Source of the DNA: Planctomycetota bacterium
GTDB lineage: Bacteria; Planctomycetota; JACQVV01; JASMLP01
Assembly (NCBI GenBank): GCA_030748635.1
Contig: JASMLP010000112.1
Coordinates: 1-64,000, forward strand
DNA length: 64,000 nt
Direction of reading: 5' to 3'
The notes beneath the pieces were generated by a model. It had not been told where the DNA came from. It saw only the letters and a list, made by a program, of their open reading frames with translations, and made no database searches. A program made the position numbers and the translations under genes. Positions 34,931 through 43,430 of the stretch are shown one piece after another (within the stretch, counting starts at the first letter, position 1; each line of letters begins with the position of its first letter).

Positions 34931-36562
34931 GTGACCTTTACCCATCCCAATTTTCTTTGGTTACTTGGCCTGATCCCGGTTTTGTTTCTTTTGAGTCGTT
35001 ATCGATCGTCTCAAAAAACAACCCGAGTGGCGTCATTGATTATTTGGGGTCGAGTACGTGATCAACTGACGGAACAACACGCCTTTCAGCGTCACCGCTC
35101 CGATCCATGGAAGTGGATTCAGTTCGCTCTTTTGGCCTCCCTGTGCCTGGCTTCCGCCGGCCCCATCATCCCTGGTCTCAACTCCCGGGCCGAACACTCT
35201 TTGCAGGTATTGATCGAAGATACACCGCGCCTACAGGCTCATCTCGACAACGGGAAACAGGTTCTGGAGCAGATCCAAGACATTTTGAACTCCTCGGAAT
35301 GGAAATCTCGCATCGATGCCGACCGCGCCCCGTCCCGAGTCCGCCTGGAAGATCTCTGGAACCTTCCAGCCACATCTAAATCCCAGGTCTTTTTCTCGGA
35401 CCGTCCCCCCGCGGAGCCCAAAGATTTCCCTTCGCAGATACATTGGACTCAGGTAGCCCAAGAACCCAACCACAATGTCGGACTGATCGCTTTTGATCTC
35501 ACTCGAGAAGAATCTCCCCCCCACACCCACCGGGCGATGATTGTCATCCGGAACTATTCCGACCGACCTCACCCGAATGCTCGACTTGAAATTACCGACA
35601 CCGAGAGCAATCGGAAGCTCCATCAGTTTCCCATCCCTCTCGAACCGAACAGGACAGTCGAACGGACCTTTCGGCTCAATCTCACCGACCAAGACCAGGT
35701 CTGCCTTCAGGTCGAAGGAATCGAGAACGATCCTTTTTCACTCGACGATCAGATCTGGATTGGGCGACACCCTACCCTACGAGTTCACATTCCTCCCGAT
35801 CTGTTTCCAGGCGTCGAAGACGCACTGGAGGCGAACGGCGGTGTCACGCTTTCTCCTCCCCATTCATGTGACCTCATCATCGCCCGAGATACCCTGCCCC
35901 CAAACACAGCACTTCTTCAGATTCTTTTCCTGACCCCCCCCGATCCCCCCTCCGCATCCGGGTCATTGGAAGGTTCTGAAAACGATCGCTGGCTCAGGAA
36001 CAGTTCGCTTGTCGGACGTCACCTACGTTCCTTTAGGCCCCCTCCTCCCCGAGGGAATATTCTCCTTTCTCTCAACGGCACTCCTGTTGCCAGGCACTTC
36101 CAAAATGCGGAAGGTAATCACCGACTCACATTCGGATTTCTTCCCGCCGATGTTTCCGATTGGACGCAACAACCCGGATTCGGGATATTTTGGCACCACA
36201 TAATCCAGTTTCTTCTCCCCTCCCCAGGGCGTCTTTCCACCTTTCGATTCGGACAACCGGTCCCCATAGCGCTCAGACGTCTTGTCCCCAAATTGACTGG
36301 TATCGATCATTTCAGACAGATCGGCCCCATGCATTCCTCGAACTTCCACCTCGGAGTGAGCCTACTCGACTCAAATCAAAGTCGAGTCGCGGGTCGGGCC
36401 GTAGACTTTCCCGACCCGCCCGATCCGTCCCCCACCCGAGAAGGTTCTCAATCTTTTGATCTTTCCCACCTTCTGTTCTTCCTGGTTATCTTATTGACCC
36501 TGGGATACGCTTCGCGGGACAGGTTTTCTCCCCCCCCCTCCTCGGGCAGGATTCAACCGTAA
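34931..36562 (+). CDS. BatA-domain membrane protein with degenerate vWA region
   Basis: 543 aa, GTG start. Residues 1-80 match the BatA (aerotolerance regulator N-terminal) domain: FTHPNFLWLLGLIPVLFLLS, a loop and a second helix (WIQFALLASLCLASAGP). The next part takes the place of a von Willebrand A domain, but its metal site is lost (VLIEDTPRLQAHL in place of DxSxS). A beta-rich region of CARDB type follows (about 185 to 270, MIVIRNYSDRPHPNARLEI), and a last TM helix is near 512-530. BatA proteins usually sit beside MoxR ATPase and DUF58 genes; neither is in the window. It overlaps the next gene by one base (TAATG). Confidence 0.75.
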   Translation: MTFTHPNFLWLLGLIPVLFLLSRYRSSQKTTRVASLIIWGRVRDQLTEQHAFQRHRSDPWKWIQFALLASLCLASAGPIIPGLNSRAEHSLQVLIEDTPRLQAHLDNGKQVLEQIQDILNSSEWKSRIDADRAPSRVRLEDLWNLPATSKSQVFFSDRPPAEPKDFPSQIHWTQVAQEPNHNVGLIAFDLTREESPPHTHRAMIVIRNYSDRPHPNARLEITDTESNRKLHQFPIPLEPNRTVERTFRLNLTDQDQVCLQVEGIENDPFSLDDQIWIGRHPTLRVHIPPDLFPGVEDALEANGGVTLSPPHSCDLIIARDTLPPNTALLQILFLTPPDPPSASGSLEGSENDRWLRNSSLVGRHLRSFRPPPPRGNILLSLNGTPVARHFQNAEGNHRLTFGFLPADVSDWTQQPGFGIFWHHIIQFLLPSPGRLSTFRFGQPVPIALRRLVPKLTGIDHFRQIGPMHSSNFHLGVSLLDSNQSRVAGRAVDFPDPPDPSPTREGSQSFDLSHLLFFLVILLTLGYASRDRFSPPPSSGRIQP

Positions 36563-37464
36563 TGCGAATCTGGCAACGCTTCCTTTTCATCCAAATCGTA
36601 CTGGCGACCATCTTGGTCACCTTCCTGATTCTTCGAAGCAATCCCTCTTCCGAAGAGATCCTGAAAGATCGCGTAACTCTTTTCCTCAAAACCCTCCGTG
36701 AAGATCAAGCCTCGACGCTCACCGAAACAGATGGAAAAAAACGAGGGATCGGCCCCTACCCAACTCTTCTCGATTTCATTGCCAAAAAAGATTTCGAGAC
36801 CATTTCAGCCAGCCTGGTCCCGATGCTTGAACACCTGGACAAACAACATCAAACAGGGAAAAACCTCGTCGACAAGCTTCATTTTCATGCCTGGTTGCGG
36901 GGACTCCAGAGGTTGAGCCCCCCTCATCACGCCCTCTTCAAAATGCTTATCGAGTTGGCTCAAGAGGAACCAGGATTCCGAATTGGTGATTCCGTTTTGG
37001 TTACAATCGACAGGAAACAATATCCCGCGATTTTGACGAAAATCGGGTCCGAACCCGCCCCGGGACTCGTTCACATCAAACTTCCCAATCGCAAGGAGAT
37101 GATCGTCCGCGAGAACAGTCTCTCCGAGTCTTCCACCCAACGAAGAATTCGACTAGCCAGAGAATTCATTCTTCGCCACGTACACATTCAGTTCGAAACA
37201 ATCAATCTGCATCAAATCCGAATCCAGAAAATCACCTCGATCTCCCCCCCTGAATCCACCGACTCACCATCCTATCCGGCACAAACAACCGACAAAAAAT
37301 CAGATATCTACCTTGTCCAGGTAACCGATGGCGTCAAGTCGATCTCCTTTCGATGGCACAAGAAACGTCTTCATTACCGGGATCCTGGCGCCTGGTATCT
37401 GGATCTCGTTCAATGGTGGACTCCACTACCGGTCACCCCCTTTATCAAACCCAGCCCATCATGA
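36562..37464 (+). CDS. membrane-anchored protein of unknown function
   Basis: 300 aa. N-terminal TM helix (about 7 to 24, FLFIQIVLATILVTFLIL), then a mostly helical external part (about 30 to 130) and a small beta region with GDSVLVTIDRKQYPAIL and PGLVHIKLP that resembles an SH3-like barrel. The C-terminal region (YLVQVTDGVKSISFRW, then WYLDLVQWW) may be another small domain. No family recognised. It is the middle gene of a three-gene operon, with overlapping stop and start codons on both sides, so it probably acts together with the BatA-like and HEAT-repeat proteins. Confidence 0.65.
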   Translation: MRIWQRFLFIQIVLATILVTFLILRSNPSSEEILKDRVTLFLKTLREDQASTLTETDGKKRGIGPYPTLLDFIAKKDFETISASLVPMLEHLDKQHQTGKNLVDKLHFHAWLRGLQRLSPPHHALFKMLIELAQEEPGFRIGDSVLVTIDRKQYPAILTKIGSEPAPGLVHIKLPNRKEMIVRENSLSESSTQRRIRLAREFILRHVHIQFETINLHQIRIQKITSISPPESTDSPSYPAQTTDKKSDIYLVQVTDGVKSISFRWHKKRLHYRDPGAWYLDLVQWWTPLPVTPFIKPSPS

Positions 37465-38423
37465 AACGCCTCCACATCACTTCATTTCTTCTGCTCGCTC
37501 TTCTGGGAACCGGAAGTTGCTCACGGGATAAGCCCCCCAGGTCGCCCAAACCTCCTGCCCCGTCCCCACCACTGCCCAAGCAATCCCACCGATTTCCCAC
37601 TCCGGAACTCCCTCCAGAAACCCGCAAGACCGCTCTCGATCTACTGGAAAAATATGGAAATCCCAACCTAGACGACGCGCGCGCGGTAGAAATCCGAAAA
37701 CGCCTCGTCCAAATGGGACACCCGATCAGCTCCTGGCTTCTTTCTCGAATGCTCTCAAGTGACCGCACCCAACACCCCTTTCGGGATGAAGATATCGTTG
37801 AAATCCTGCAAGCGATGGAGGCCAAACATCTCGTCCCCACATGCCTGGACCTGCTCAGTCGAGTGGACGCCTCTCGTCGCCGACTCCTGGCCGATCTCCT
37901 GCTGAAAATTGGCACGTCGAAACTCTCGGGCCCGCTGACCGATATTATCCTTCGCCCGAATACGGACCGTTCACTCCGTATGACTTGCGCTGGGCTACTC
38001 ATCCGATTCCGAAACCCCGAAACCGTTCAACGGCTCCTCAAGGTAGCCAGCACCCCCGAACACCCAGCGGCTCCAATTTCCACCTACATCCTGGGACGAC
38101 TTCAAGCCCCTGAAGCGCTACCAGTCCTTCTCAACATCCTCACACTGGGTCATAACCCCCGATTCCCCCCCGACGCCTTGACCGATAACTGTCGAGCCGA
38201 AGCTGCCCAATCCATCAGCCTTATCGGTATTTCCAACCGGTCGATTCTCGACGCCCTCGAATCTTCGGTGCGATCCGACCCCTCAATTTCTGTTCGAGTA
38301 CGCGCACTAGAAGCCCTCGAAACACTGGATATCGAGTTCGCCCGCAAACGCTTAGAGGATCTACGCGAAGTTCCACAACCCGCTATTCGCGAAGTGCTCG
38401 AACGAATATTTGCCGGTTCCTGA
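37461..38423 (+). CDS. HEAT-repeat lipoprotein of the BatA-like operon
   Basis: 320 aa from the ATG at 37461, which overlaps the previous stop (ATGA) and starts a lipoprotein signal with lipobox LLGTGSC (Cys about 20); the open frame extends 36 codons further upstream inside the previous gene. A Pro-rich spacer (PPRSPKPPAPSPPLPK) leads from the membrane to about six alpha-alpha repeats (MTCAGLLIRFRNPETVQRLL; APISTYILGRLQAPEALPVL; VRVRALEALETLDIEFARK) of HEAT type. It is a likely scaffold at the inner face of the outer membrane or on the inner membrane. Confidence 0.78.
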   Translation: MKRLHITSFLLLALLGTGSCSRDKPPRSPKPPAPSPPLPKQSHRFPTPELPPETRKTALDLLEKYGNPNLDDARAVEIRKRLVQMGHPISSWLLSRMLSSDRTQHPFRDEDIVEILQAMEAKHLVPTCLDLLSRVDASRRRLLADLLLKIGTSKLSGPLTDIILRPNTDRSLRMTCAGLLIRFRNPETVQRLLKVASTPEHPAAPISTYILGRLQAPEALPVLLNILTLGHNPRFPPDALTDNCRAEAAQSISLIGISNRSILDALESSVRSDPSISVRVRALEALETLDIEFARKRLEDLREVPQPAIREVLERIFAGS

Positions 38424-38448
38424 ATCTCCGGTCAAGCCTCTCTATCAC

Positions 38449-39975
38449 CTACCCCGATTTTTCAGGAGAGGACCGATGGGCTCGCCAGAGCAAACCCAGA
38501 ACCACGAATCCACACAGAAAAACGAACGCATCTCCTAACCGGGTGTACAGCGATCTCCTGGGGTCCAGTCGAATCGATCGAACCAGTACCCCCTCGACAT
38601 CGACTGATTGACCGTCTACTTCGAGACGATTTTCGATTCGGATTCTCCCAGTCGACTCGATGATTTCCGTAATTCCACTATTTCCTGACCGAACAACCGG
38701 TACACGGTTCTCAACCGCCCGAAAGACTGCCACCTGTTCCAGTTGTTCATATTCCGTTGAACCCCGAAACCACCCCTCGTTAGTCAAATTAATGAGGAAG
38801 TCGGCTCCTCGCCCCACAAAAGATCGGGAGATCCATGGGTGAACGACCTCGAAACAGATGGGCACACCGAATCGGATCCCCTTCAATTCGAAAAGAACCT
38901 GCTCTTTCCCCGAAGATATCTCCGGAACGAAATGGGCTGTCTCCAACACGATCTCTTCCAATCGAGGAAAAACGCTCTTTCCTGGAACATATTCCCCGAA
39001 TGGGACCAGATGGATCTTGTCGCATCGCCCAAGAACCTCTCCTTCAGCATCAAGGAAAAATGCGCTGTTGGCGACCTGATAGGTTGCGTCCGTTTCTCGC
39101 AATGAAGCCGCGTTGGAACCGATCAAAAAAGGGATTCCGGCCGAACGAACCATCTCTTGAGTTTGAACCGTTTCCACACAACTGTACCCATAAAACCCGG
39201 GAAACATGGTTTCCGGCCAAACGACCAGATCGGGGTTTTCTCTCAACGCTTGGCGAGTCCAGTAGATGTGACGGGCCAGAATCTCCTCGGGTTGCGTTCC
39301 CGCCACTTTCAATTCCTGCGCGATGTTGGCCTGTACCAAGGCAATTCGAGGTCCCTCTATTGGTGCGGTCGATTTCAATTGAACCACACCATAAGCCAGA
39401 ACGAACAGCGCCACACACCCGGTTACCAGGCAAACGCGTAAACGACGATTCTTCAAGACCAGGTCCACGCCAGTGGCCCCGAATAGAACCACTACAAACG
39501 TAACTCCGTAAGCTCCGAACAGGTCGGCTATCTGAATCCACGCCAATCGCCCGGAAAGAGCGTGTCCCAGATACAGCCAGGCAAACCCGGTCAGCACGAA
39601 TGAGCGAAATCCGTCCAGAACCACCCAGACGAAGGGGGCCACCCAAGCTACCGGCCACTTCGTACGACGCGCGATCCACCCGATGATGGAAAAGAGGAGA
39701 CCGCCATAAAACGACAGGATCACTGAAGAGACGATCAACCCCGGCCAACTCACCACCGACATCCATCGCAAACCGATCAGGTAAACGGCCAAACTCCCCA
39801 GATAACCGTACACGAAACCGATTCGTGGTCCCGCACGCAGAGCGACCAGAAGCCAAGGAACAGGGGCCAAGAAGATAAGAACATCCAGTCCAAAGGGGGG
39901 AAAGGCCAGAATCGTCAGAAGGGCTCCCAGAGCCACTCCCAAGGTGAGCAAAATCGACTCACGCATCCAGCCCAC
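38449..39975 (-). CDS. lnt: apolipoprotein N-acyltransferase
   Basis: 508 aa. Adds the third acyl chain to the N-terminal Cys of lipoproteins, in the inner membrane. Six helices occupy about 1 to 200, then the nitrilase-type domain with the catalytic triad Glu 255 (WPETMFPG), Lys 320 (CDKIHLVPFGEY) and Cys 374 (VPICFE), and a final TM helix (about 478-498). The gene overlaps moeA by 17 bp on the same strand. Its presence together with several lipobox proteins in the window supports a Gram-negative envelope. Confidence 0.96.
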   Translation of the reverse strand: MGWMRESILLTLGVALGALLTILAFPPFGLDVLIFLAPVPWLLVALRAGPRIGFVYGYLGSLAVYLIGLRWMSVVSWPGLIVSSVILSFYGGLLFSIIGWIARRTKWPVAWVAPFVWVVLDGFRSFVLTGFAWLYLGHALSGRLAWIQIADLFGAYGVTFVVVLFGATGVDLVLKNRRLRVCLVTGCVALFVLAYGVVQLKSTAPIEGPRIALVQANIAQELKVAGTQPEEILARHIYWTRQALRENPDLVVWPETMFPGFYGYSCVETVQTQEMVRSAGIPFLIGSNAASLRETDATYQVANSAFFLDAEGEVLGRCDKIHLVPFGEYVPGKSVFPRLEEIVLETAHFVPEISSGKEQVLFELKGIRFGVPICFEVVHPWISRSFVGRGADFLINLTNEGWFRGSTEYEQLEQVAVFRAVENRVPVVRSGNSGITEIIESTGRIRIENRLEVDGQSVDVEGVLVRSIRLDPRRSLYTRLGDAFVFLCGFVVLGLLWRAHRSSPEKSG

Positions 39976-41194
39976 CTCCTATCAGATGTTTTGAGACAAT
40001 CACTCGAACGGAACATCCTGATTCGATCGACTCTTCTTGAATAGGAACCTCGAGAAACCCATCGACATCCACGAGACGACAAAGATCAGCCGAACCGGCC
40101 CAGGGCAGAGGGTGAACCACCCACCCCTCCTCCCCGGTGGATTCCAAACGGGCAGGTAGGTACTGAACCCGATTCGAGCCCCTTAAAGGCTTCTCGGATT
40201 CCAGTCGCGCACGAACGGTTACCAGTGGAATATCTTTGCGTCCGGACATTTTCCTCAACGTAGGACCGACGAACAACAGAAAGGTAATGAAACTGGAGAC
40301 CGGATTTCCCGGAAGCCCAAAAACCATCGTCGTTCCCGCACGCCCGAAACTGAGAGGCTTTCCTGGCTTAACCGCAACTTTCTCGAACTGCATCTCGACA
40401 TTTTCCGCATGCATAGCGCGATGAACAAAATCGTACTCTCCCATGGAAACACCACCCGAGAAGAGGAGTACATCGATGTGACCTATCGCTTCACGCAGTG
40501 TGGCTCGCGTCACTTCCAGATCGTCAGGAAGAAGCCGGGACCAGACAACTTCTGCTCCCGCGCACCGAGCCATACTTTCAATTGTATATCGATTTGAATT
40601 CCGTATCTGGCCCGGTTCGGGCACACGATCGATTTCAACCAATTCGTCACCGGTTGACACGAAAGCGACTCGGGGTCGGGCAAAGACCCGCACCTGGCTT
40701 CTGCCCACCATGGCCGCGACCCCAACCGCGGCGGGGACCATACAGGTTCCCGCTGGCAAAACGACATGTCCCACTTTCGTAATCCGCCCTTGAGGTTCGA
40801 TGTTCATTCCCTCCGGTACCGACACTTCAAACCGAACCGTTTTCCCGCCATTTTCTCGGGAAGTATCTTCAACACGAACCACAGAGTCTGCCCCCGCGGG
40901 GACCGGAGCACCCGTCATGATCGAAACGACCTGCCCGGGCTTCAGTTCGATAGGCGAAATCGAACCGGCAGGAACTTCCCCTACACATTCCAATTTCACC
41001 GGCACCTGACGAACATCTTTCGAGCGAACAGCGAATCCATCCATAGCACTTCGATGAAACGGCGGAATATCTAAGTCGCTGACCACATCCTCCGCGAGTA
41101 CACGCCCTTCAGAAAATTGAAGTTCGACCACTTCAGTCCTGGAATCCGGCACCTGCAGGAGAACACGCCTGAGAGCCTCATCGATGGATATCAT
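39959..41194 (-). CDS. moeA: molybdopterin molybdenumtransferase
   Basis: 411 aa from the ATG at 41194; a TTG two codons upstream is an alternative. Inserts molybdate into adenylylated molybdopterin. Visible: domain 1 with DIPPFHRSAMDGFAVR, domain 2 with QVVSIMTGAPVPAGAD, the MoCF-binding fold with RVAFVSTGDELVE, QIRNSN, FSGGVSMGEYDFV, KPGKPL and GLPGNPVSSF, and the C-terminal domain IV (RVQYLPARLE). No other molybdenum cofactor gene is near. It is divergent from the diguanylate cyclase gene (150 bp between starts). Confidence 0.96.
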   Translation of the reverse strand: MISIDEALRRVLLQVPDSRTEVVELQFSEGRVLAEDVVSDLDIPPFHRSAMDGFAVRSKDVRQVPVKLECVGEVPAGSISPIELKPGQVVSIMTGAPVPAGADSVVRVEDTSRENGGKTVRFEVSVPEGMNIEPQGRITKVGHVVLPAGTCMVPAAVGVAAMVGRSQVRVFARPRVAFVSTGDELVEIDRVPEPGQIRNSNRYTIESMARCAGAEVVWSRLLPDDLEVTRATLREAIGHIDVLLFSGGVSMGEYDFVHRAMHAENVEMQFEKVAVKPGKPLSFGRAGTTMVFGLPGNPVSSFITFLLFVGPTLRKMSGRKDIPLVTVRARLESEKPLRGSNRVQYLPARLESTGEEGWVVHPLPWAGSADLCRLVDVDGFLEVPIQEESIESGCSVRVIVSKHLIGGGLDA

Positions 41195-41343
41195 TCGCAA
41201 GTCTCCATAAACAACAAATTACCTCACAAGAACCGGCCAAGAAGTGGCATTATACGATTGCGAGCAAAAGTATCCTCTTTGTGTGAATCGTAGCCTCCTC
41301 GAATCACCCGCCGATCGATACAATATTTCCATCATTACATCAC

Positions 41344-43356
41344 ATGCCGAAAGCTTTATTCCACCCGGCAGACTCGGAGATTGCGTTGCCTCAATTTGTC
41401 GTCATCGAAGGCCCACAAGTGGGTCGAACCTACGAAGTTTCAGATGGAGACAAAATCGGCACCCACTCGGAGAGTATCATCCTTCTTCCTGAACGAAGAT
41501 CCCAGGAGCTTCAAGCCCAAATCGCCCAGATTCACGGACTTTTTCATATCCGGAATCTGAGTTCAACCATCCCTTTACTCGTCAACGGAGAGATCCTCGA
41601 GGAAAGTCCTCTTCATCACGGCGACATGGTGGTGATGGGAGATCTCATGCTCCTTTTCAACGAGGACCATGATCCCTCTCGAAACCAGCTACAAGATTTC
41701 ATCTCTAGCGTGGAGTTAGAAGAAAACTCGATCTCGAGCCGAAGAAAATCTTTCGAAAATTCGAATAGCCTTCTCAACACATTTGTTGGACTGGATCGAG
41801 AAGCAGATCGCCTGAAAACACTGACCCGAATCAGTCACGTAATCAATTCCATCGTAAAACTGGACGACCTTCTCGAACAGATCCTGAATGTTCTTTTCGA
41901 ATTACTCCCAGCTGATCGAGGCTACATCTACCTTCGCGAAGAGGAATCCAGACGACTTCGCCCCATGGCCACCCGATCGAGAGACGGGCTTTCCTCCCGC
42001 TCTACAGGACAGATCTCCCGCACTTTGATACGCGAAGTGCAACGAACCCGAGAAAGTGTCCTTACCGAAGACGCGATGGATGATGAAAGATTCCTTTCCG
42101 GCGAGAGCATCGTTGATCAGCAAATCCGATCCGCGCTTTGCGTGCCTCTTCTTCACGACCAGGAATTTGTCGGAGTGATCTGCCTGGATACAGCCTACGC
42201 ATCCCAAGCTTTTTCCGAAGCGGATCACAAACTTCTGAACATGGTCGCCTATCAAGCCGCTGGCGCGATCCTCAATGTTCAACTGTATGAGCACCGCCGA
42301 CAGCATGTTCAGAATATCCACAAGGTTGCCACAGCCATCACCCGAATTGCTCGTCACCTGAGCACTCGCAATATCCTTCAAGAAGCCGTTCAGCAGCTGC
42401 ATATTGTATTCGGCGTGGATCGTTGCTCGATCATGACGTCATCGGATCACAGCGGAGAGACCACACTGCGAATCGAACACGCGATGGGCCTTGACCGCAA
42501 GCTCATACGTCGCCAGCAAACTCCCTCCGATGAGGGATTGGCCGGTTGGGTTTTCCAGAACAACCGCCCTCTACGCCTTTCGGGACAGACGGCCCCCTCG
42601 GACTCGGAGTCTCCTGAGTTCTCGCCCCCTCCCCCACTGTCTCAACGTCCTCAATACAAAACCGACAGTTGCCTCCTCGTTCCCATCTGCATCCAGGGGG
42701 AGAAACCTCATGGAGTTGTAAATCTGACCGACAAAAGAGATGGGCGAACCTTTACCGCTAACGACCAGGAAGTTCTCATGATTCTCGCGAATCAGGTCGG
42801 CATTGCCCTCCACAACGCCGAACTTTACGAACGCGCCACGGTTGACAGCCTCACCCAAGTCTATCTCCGGCGACATTTTTTCCAGCGACTTCAGGAGCTC
42901 ATCCGAAAAGGACCGCAGTCCAAGGATCCCTTGATACTGATCATGCTAGATATCGATCACTTCAAGCAGATCAACGATACCTACGGCCACCCAGCCGGAG
43001 ACCAGGTCCTCAGAGAACTGGGGCAACTTTTGCGTCAAAATCTCCGCGATGAAGACATTCCGGCGCGTTATGGCGGTGAAGAGTTTGCCATTCTCCTTCG
43101 AGGAACGACCTACACGGTTGGGCAGCAAGTCGCAGAACGGATACGTAGTTCAGCCGAACGATTTAGTTTCAACGCCAAACAGACCCCGATCCAACTCACC
43201 GTGAGTATCGGCATCGGGCAGCGAAATCCGGATGAAAACGCAGAAGCGCTCCTCTCCAAAGTCGACCAGGCTCTTTATCGGGCCAAACGAGGAGGTCGTA
43301 ACCGAATAGAACAGGCGATTTCCTCTCCACCGATCCCCGACGCTCCTGAGGCCTGA
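41344..43356 (+). CDS. FHA-GAF-GAF-GGDEF diguanylate cyclase
   Basis: 670 aa, cytoplasmic. Order: FHA-like domain (about 17-107), GAF 1 (about 160-315), GAF 2 (about 330-495), GGDEF (about 500-660). The GGDEF site is intact (YGGEEF, 576-581) with the inhibitory I-site RDED (568-571) five residues before it, so it should make c-di-GMP with product feedback. The FHA is degenerate: Arg of the GR pair and the Ser-x-x-His motif are not evident, though LVNGEIL is kept. It converges on the kinase end of the Tad-FHA operon and could be tied to it functionally. A TACAAT at 41319-41324 gives a leader of only about 13 bases. Confidence 0.93.
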   Translation: MPKALFHPADSEIALPQFVVIEGPQVGRTYEVSDGDKIGTHSESIILLPERRSQELQAQIAQIHGLFHIRNLSSTIPLLVNGEILEESPLHHGDMVVMGDLMLLFNEDHDPSRNQLQDFISSVELEENSISSRRKSFENSNSLLNTFVGLDREADRLKTLTRISHVINSIVKLDDLLEQILNVLFELLPADRGYIYLREEESRRLRPMATRSRDGLSSRSTGQISRTLIREVQRTRESVLTEDAMDDERFLSGESIVDQQIRSALCVPLLHDQEFVGVICLDTAYASQAFSEADHKLLNMVAYQAAGAILNVQLYEHRRQHVQNIHKVATAITRIARHLSTRNILQEAVQQLHIVFGVDRCSIMTSSDHSGETTLRIEHAMGLDRKLIRRQQTPSDEGLAGWVFQNNRPLRLSGQTAPSDSESPEFSPPPPLSQRPQYKTDSCLLVPICIQGEKPHGVVNLTDKRDGRTFTANDQEVLMILANQVGIALHNAELYERATVDSLTQVYLRRHFFQRLQELIRKGPQSKDPLILIMLDIDHFKQINDTYGHPAGDQVLRELGQLLRQNLRDEDIPARYGGEEFAILLRGTTYTVGQQVAERIRSSAERFSFNAKQTPIQLTVSIGIGQRNPDENAEALLSKVDQALYRAKRGGRNRIEQAISSPPIPDAPEA

Positions 43357-43359
43357 GCC

Positions 43360-43371
43360 TACCTCGAGGTA
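43360..43371. repeat. 12-bp perfect palindrome between convergent genes
   Basis: TACCTCGAGGTA, just after the diguanylate cyclase stop and 60 bp before the end of the convergent kinase gene. It may be chance or part of a 3'-end structure. Confidence 0.35.
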
Positions 43372-43430
43372 TTTGAGGCGACGTCACATCCGGTTGTCGA
43401 AGAGAAAAGGGTCGACGCGCAACCAGTTCA

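Noticed and set aside
34931..36562. Functional von Willebrand A domain in the BatA-like protein
   Set aside because: The metal-site DxSxS motif is not present in the expected place.
39050..39856. 268-codon open frame within lnt
   Set aside because: Same-strand shadow frame of lnt, Arg/Gly/Ser-rich and without homology.
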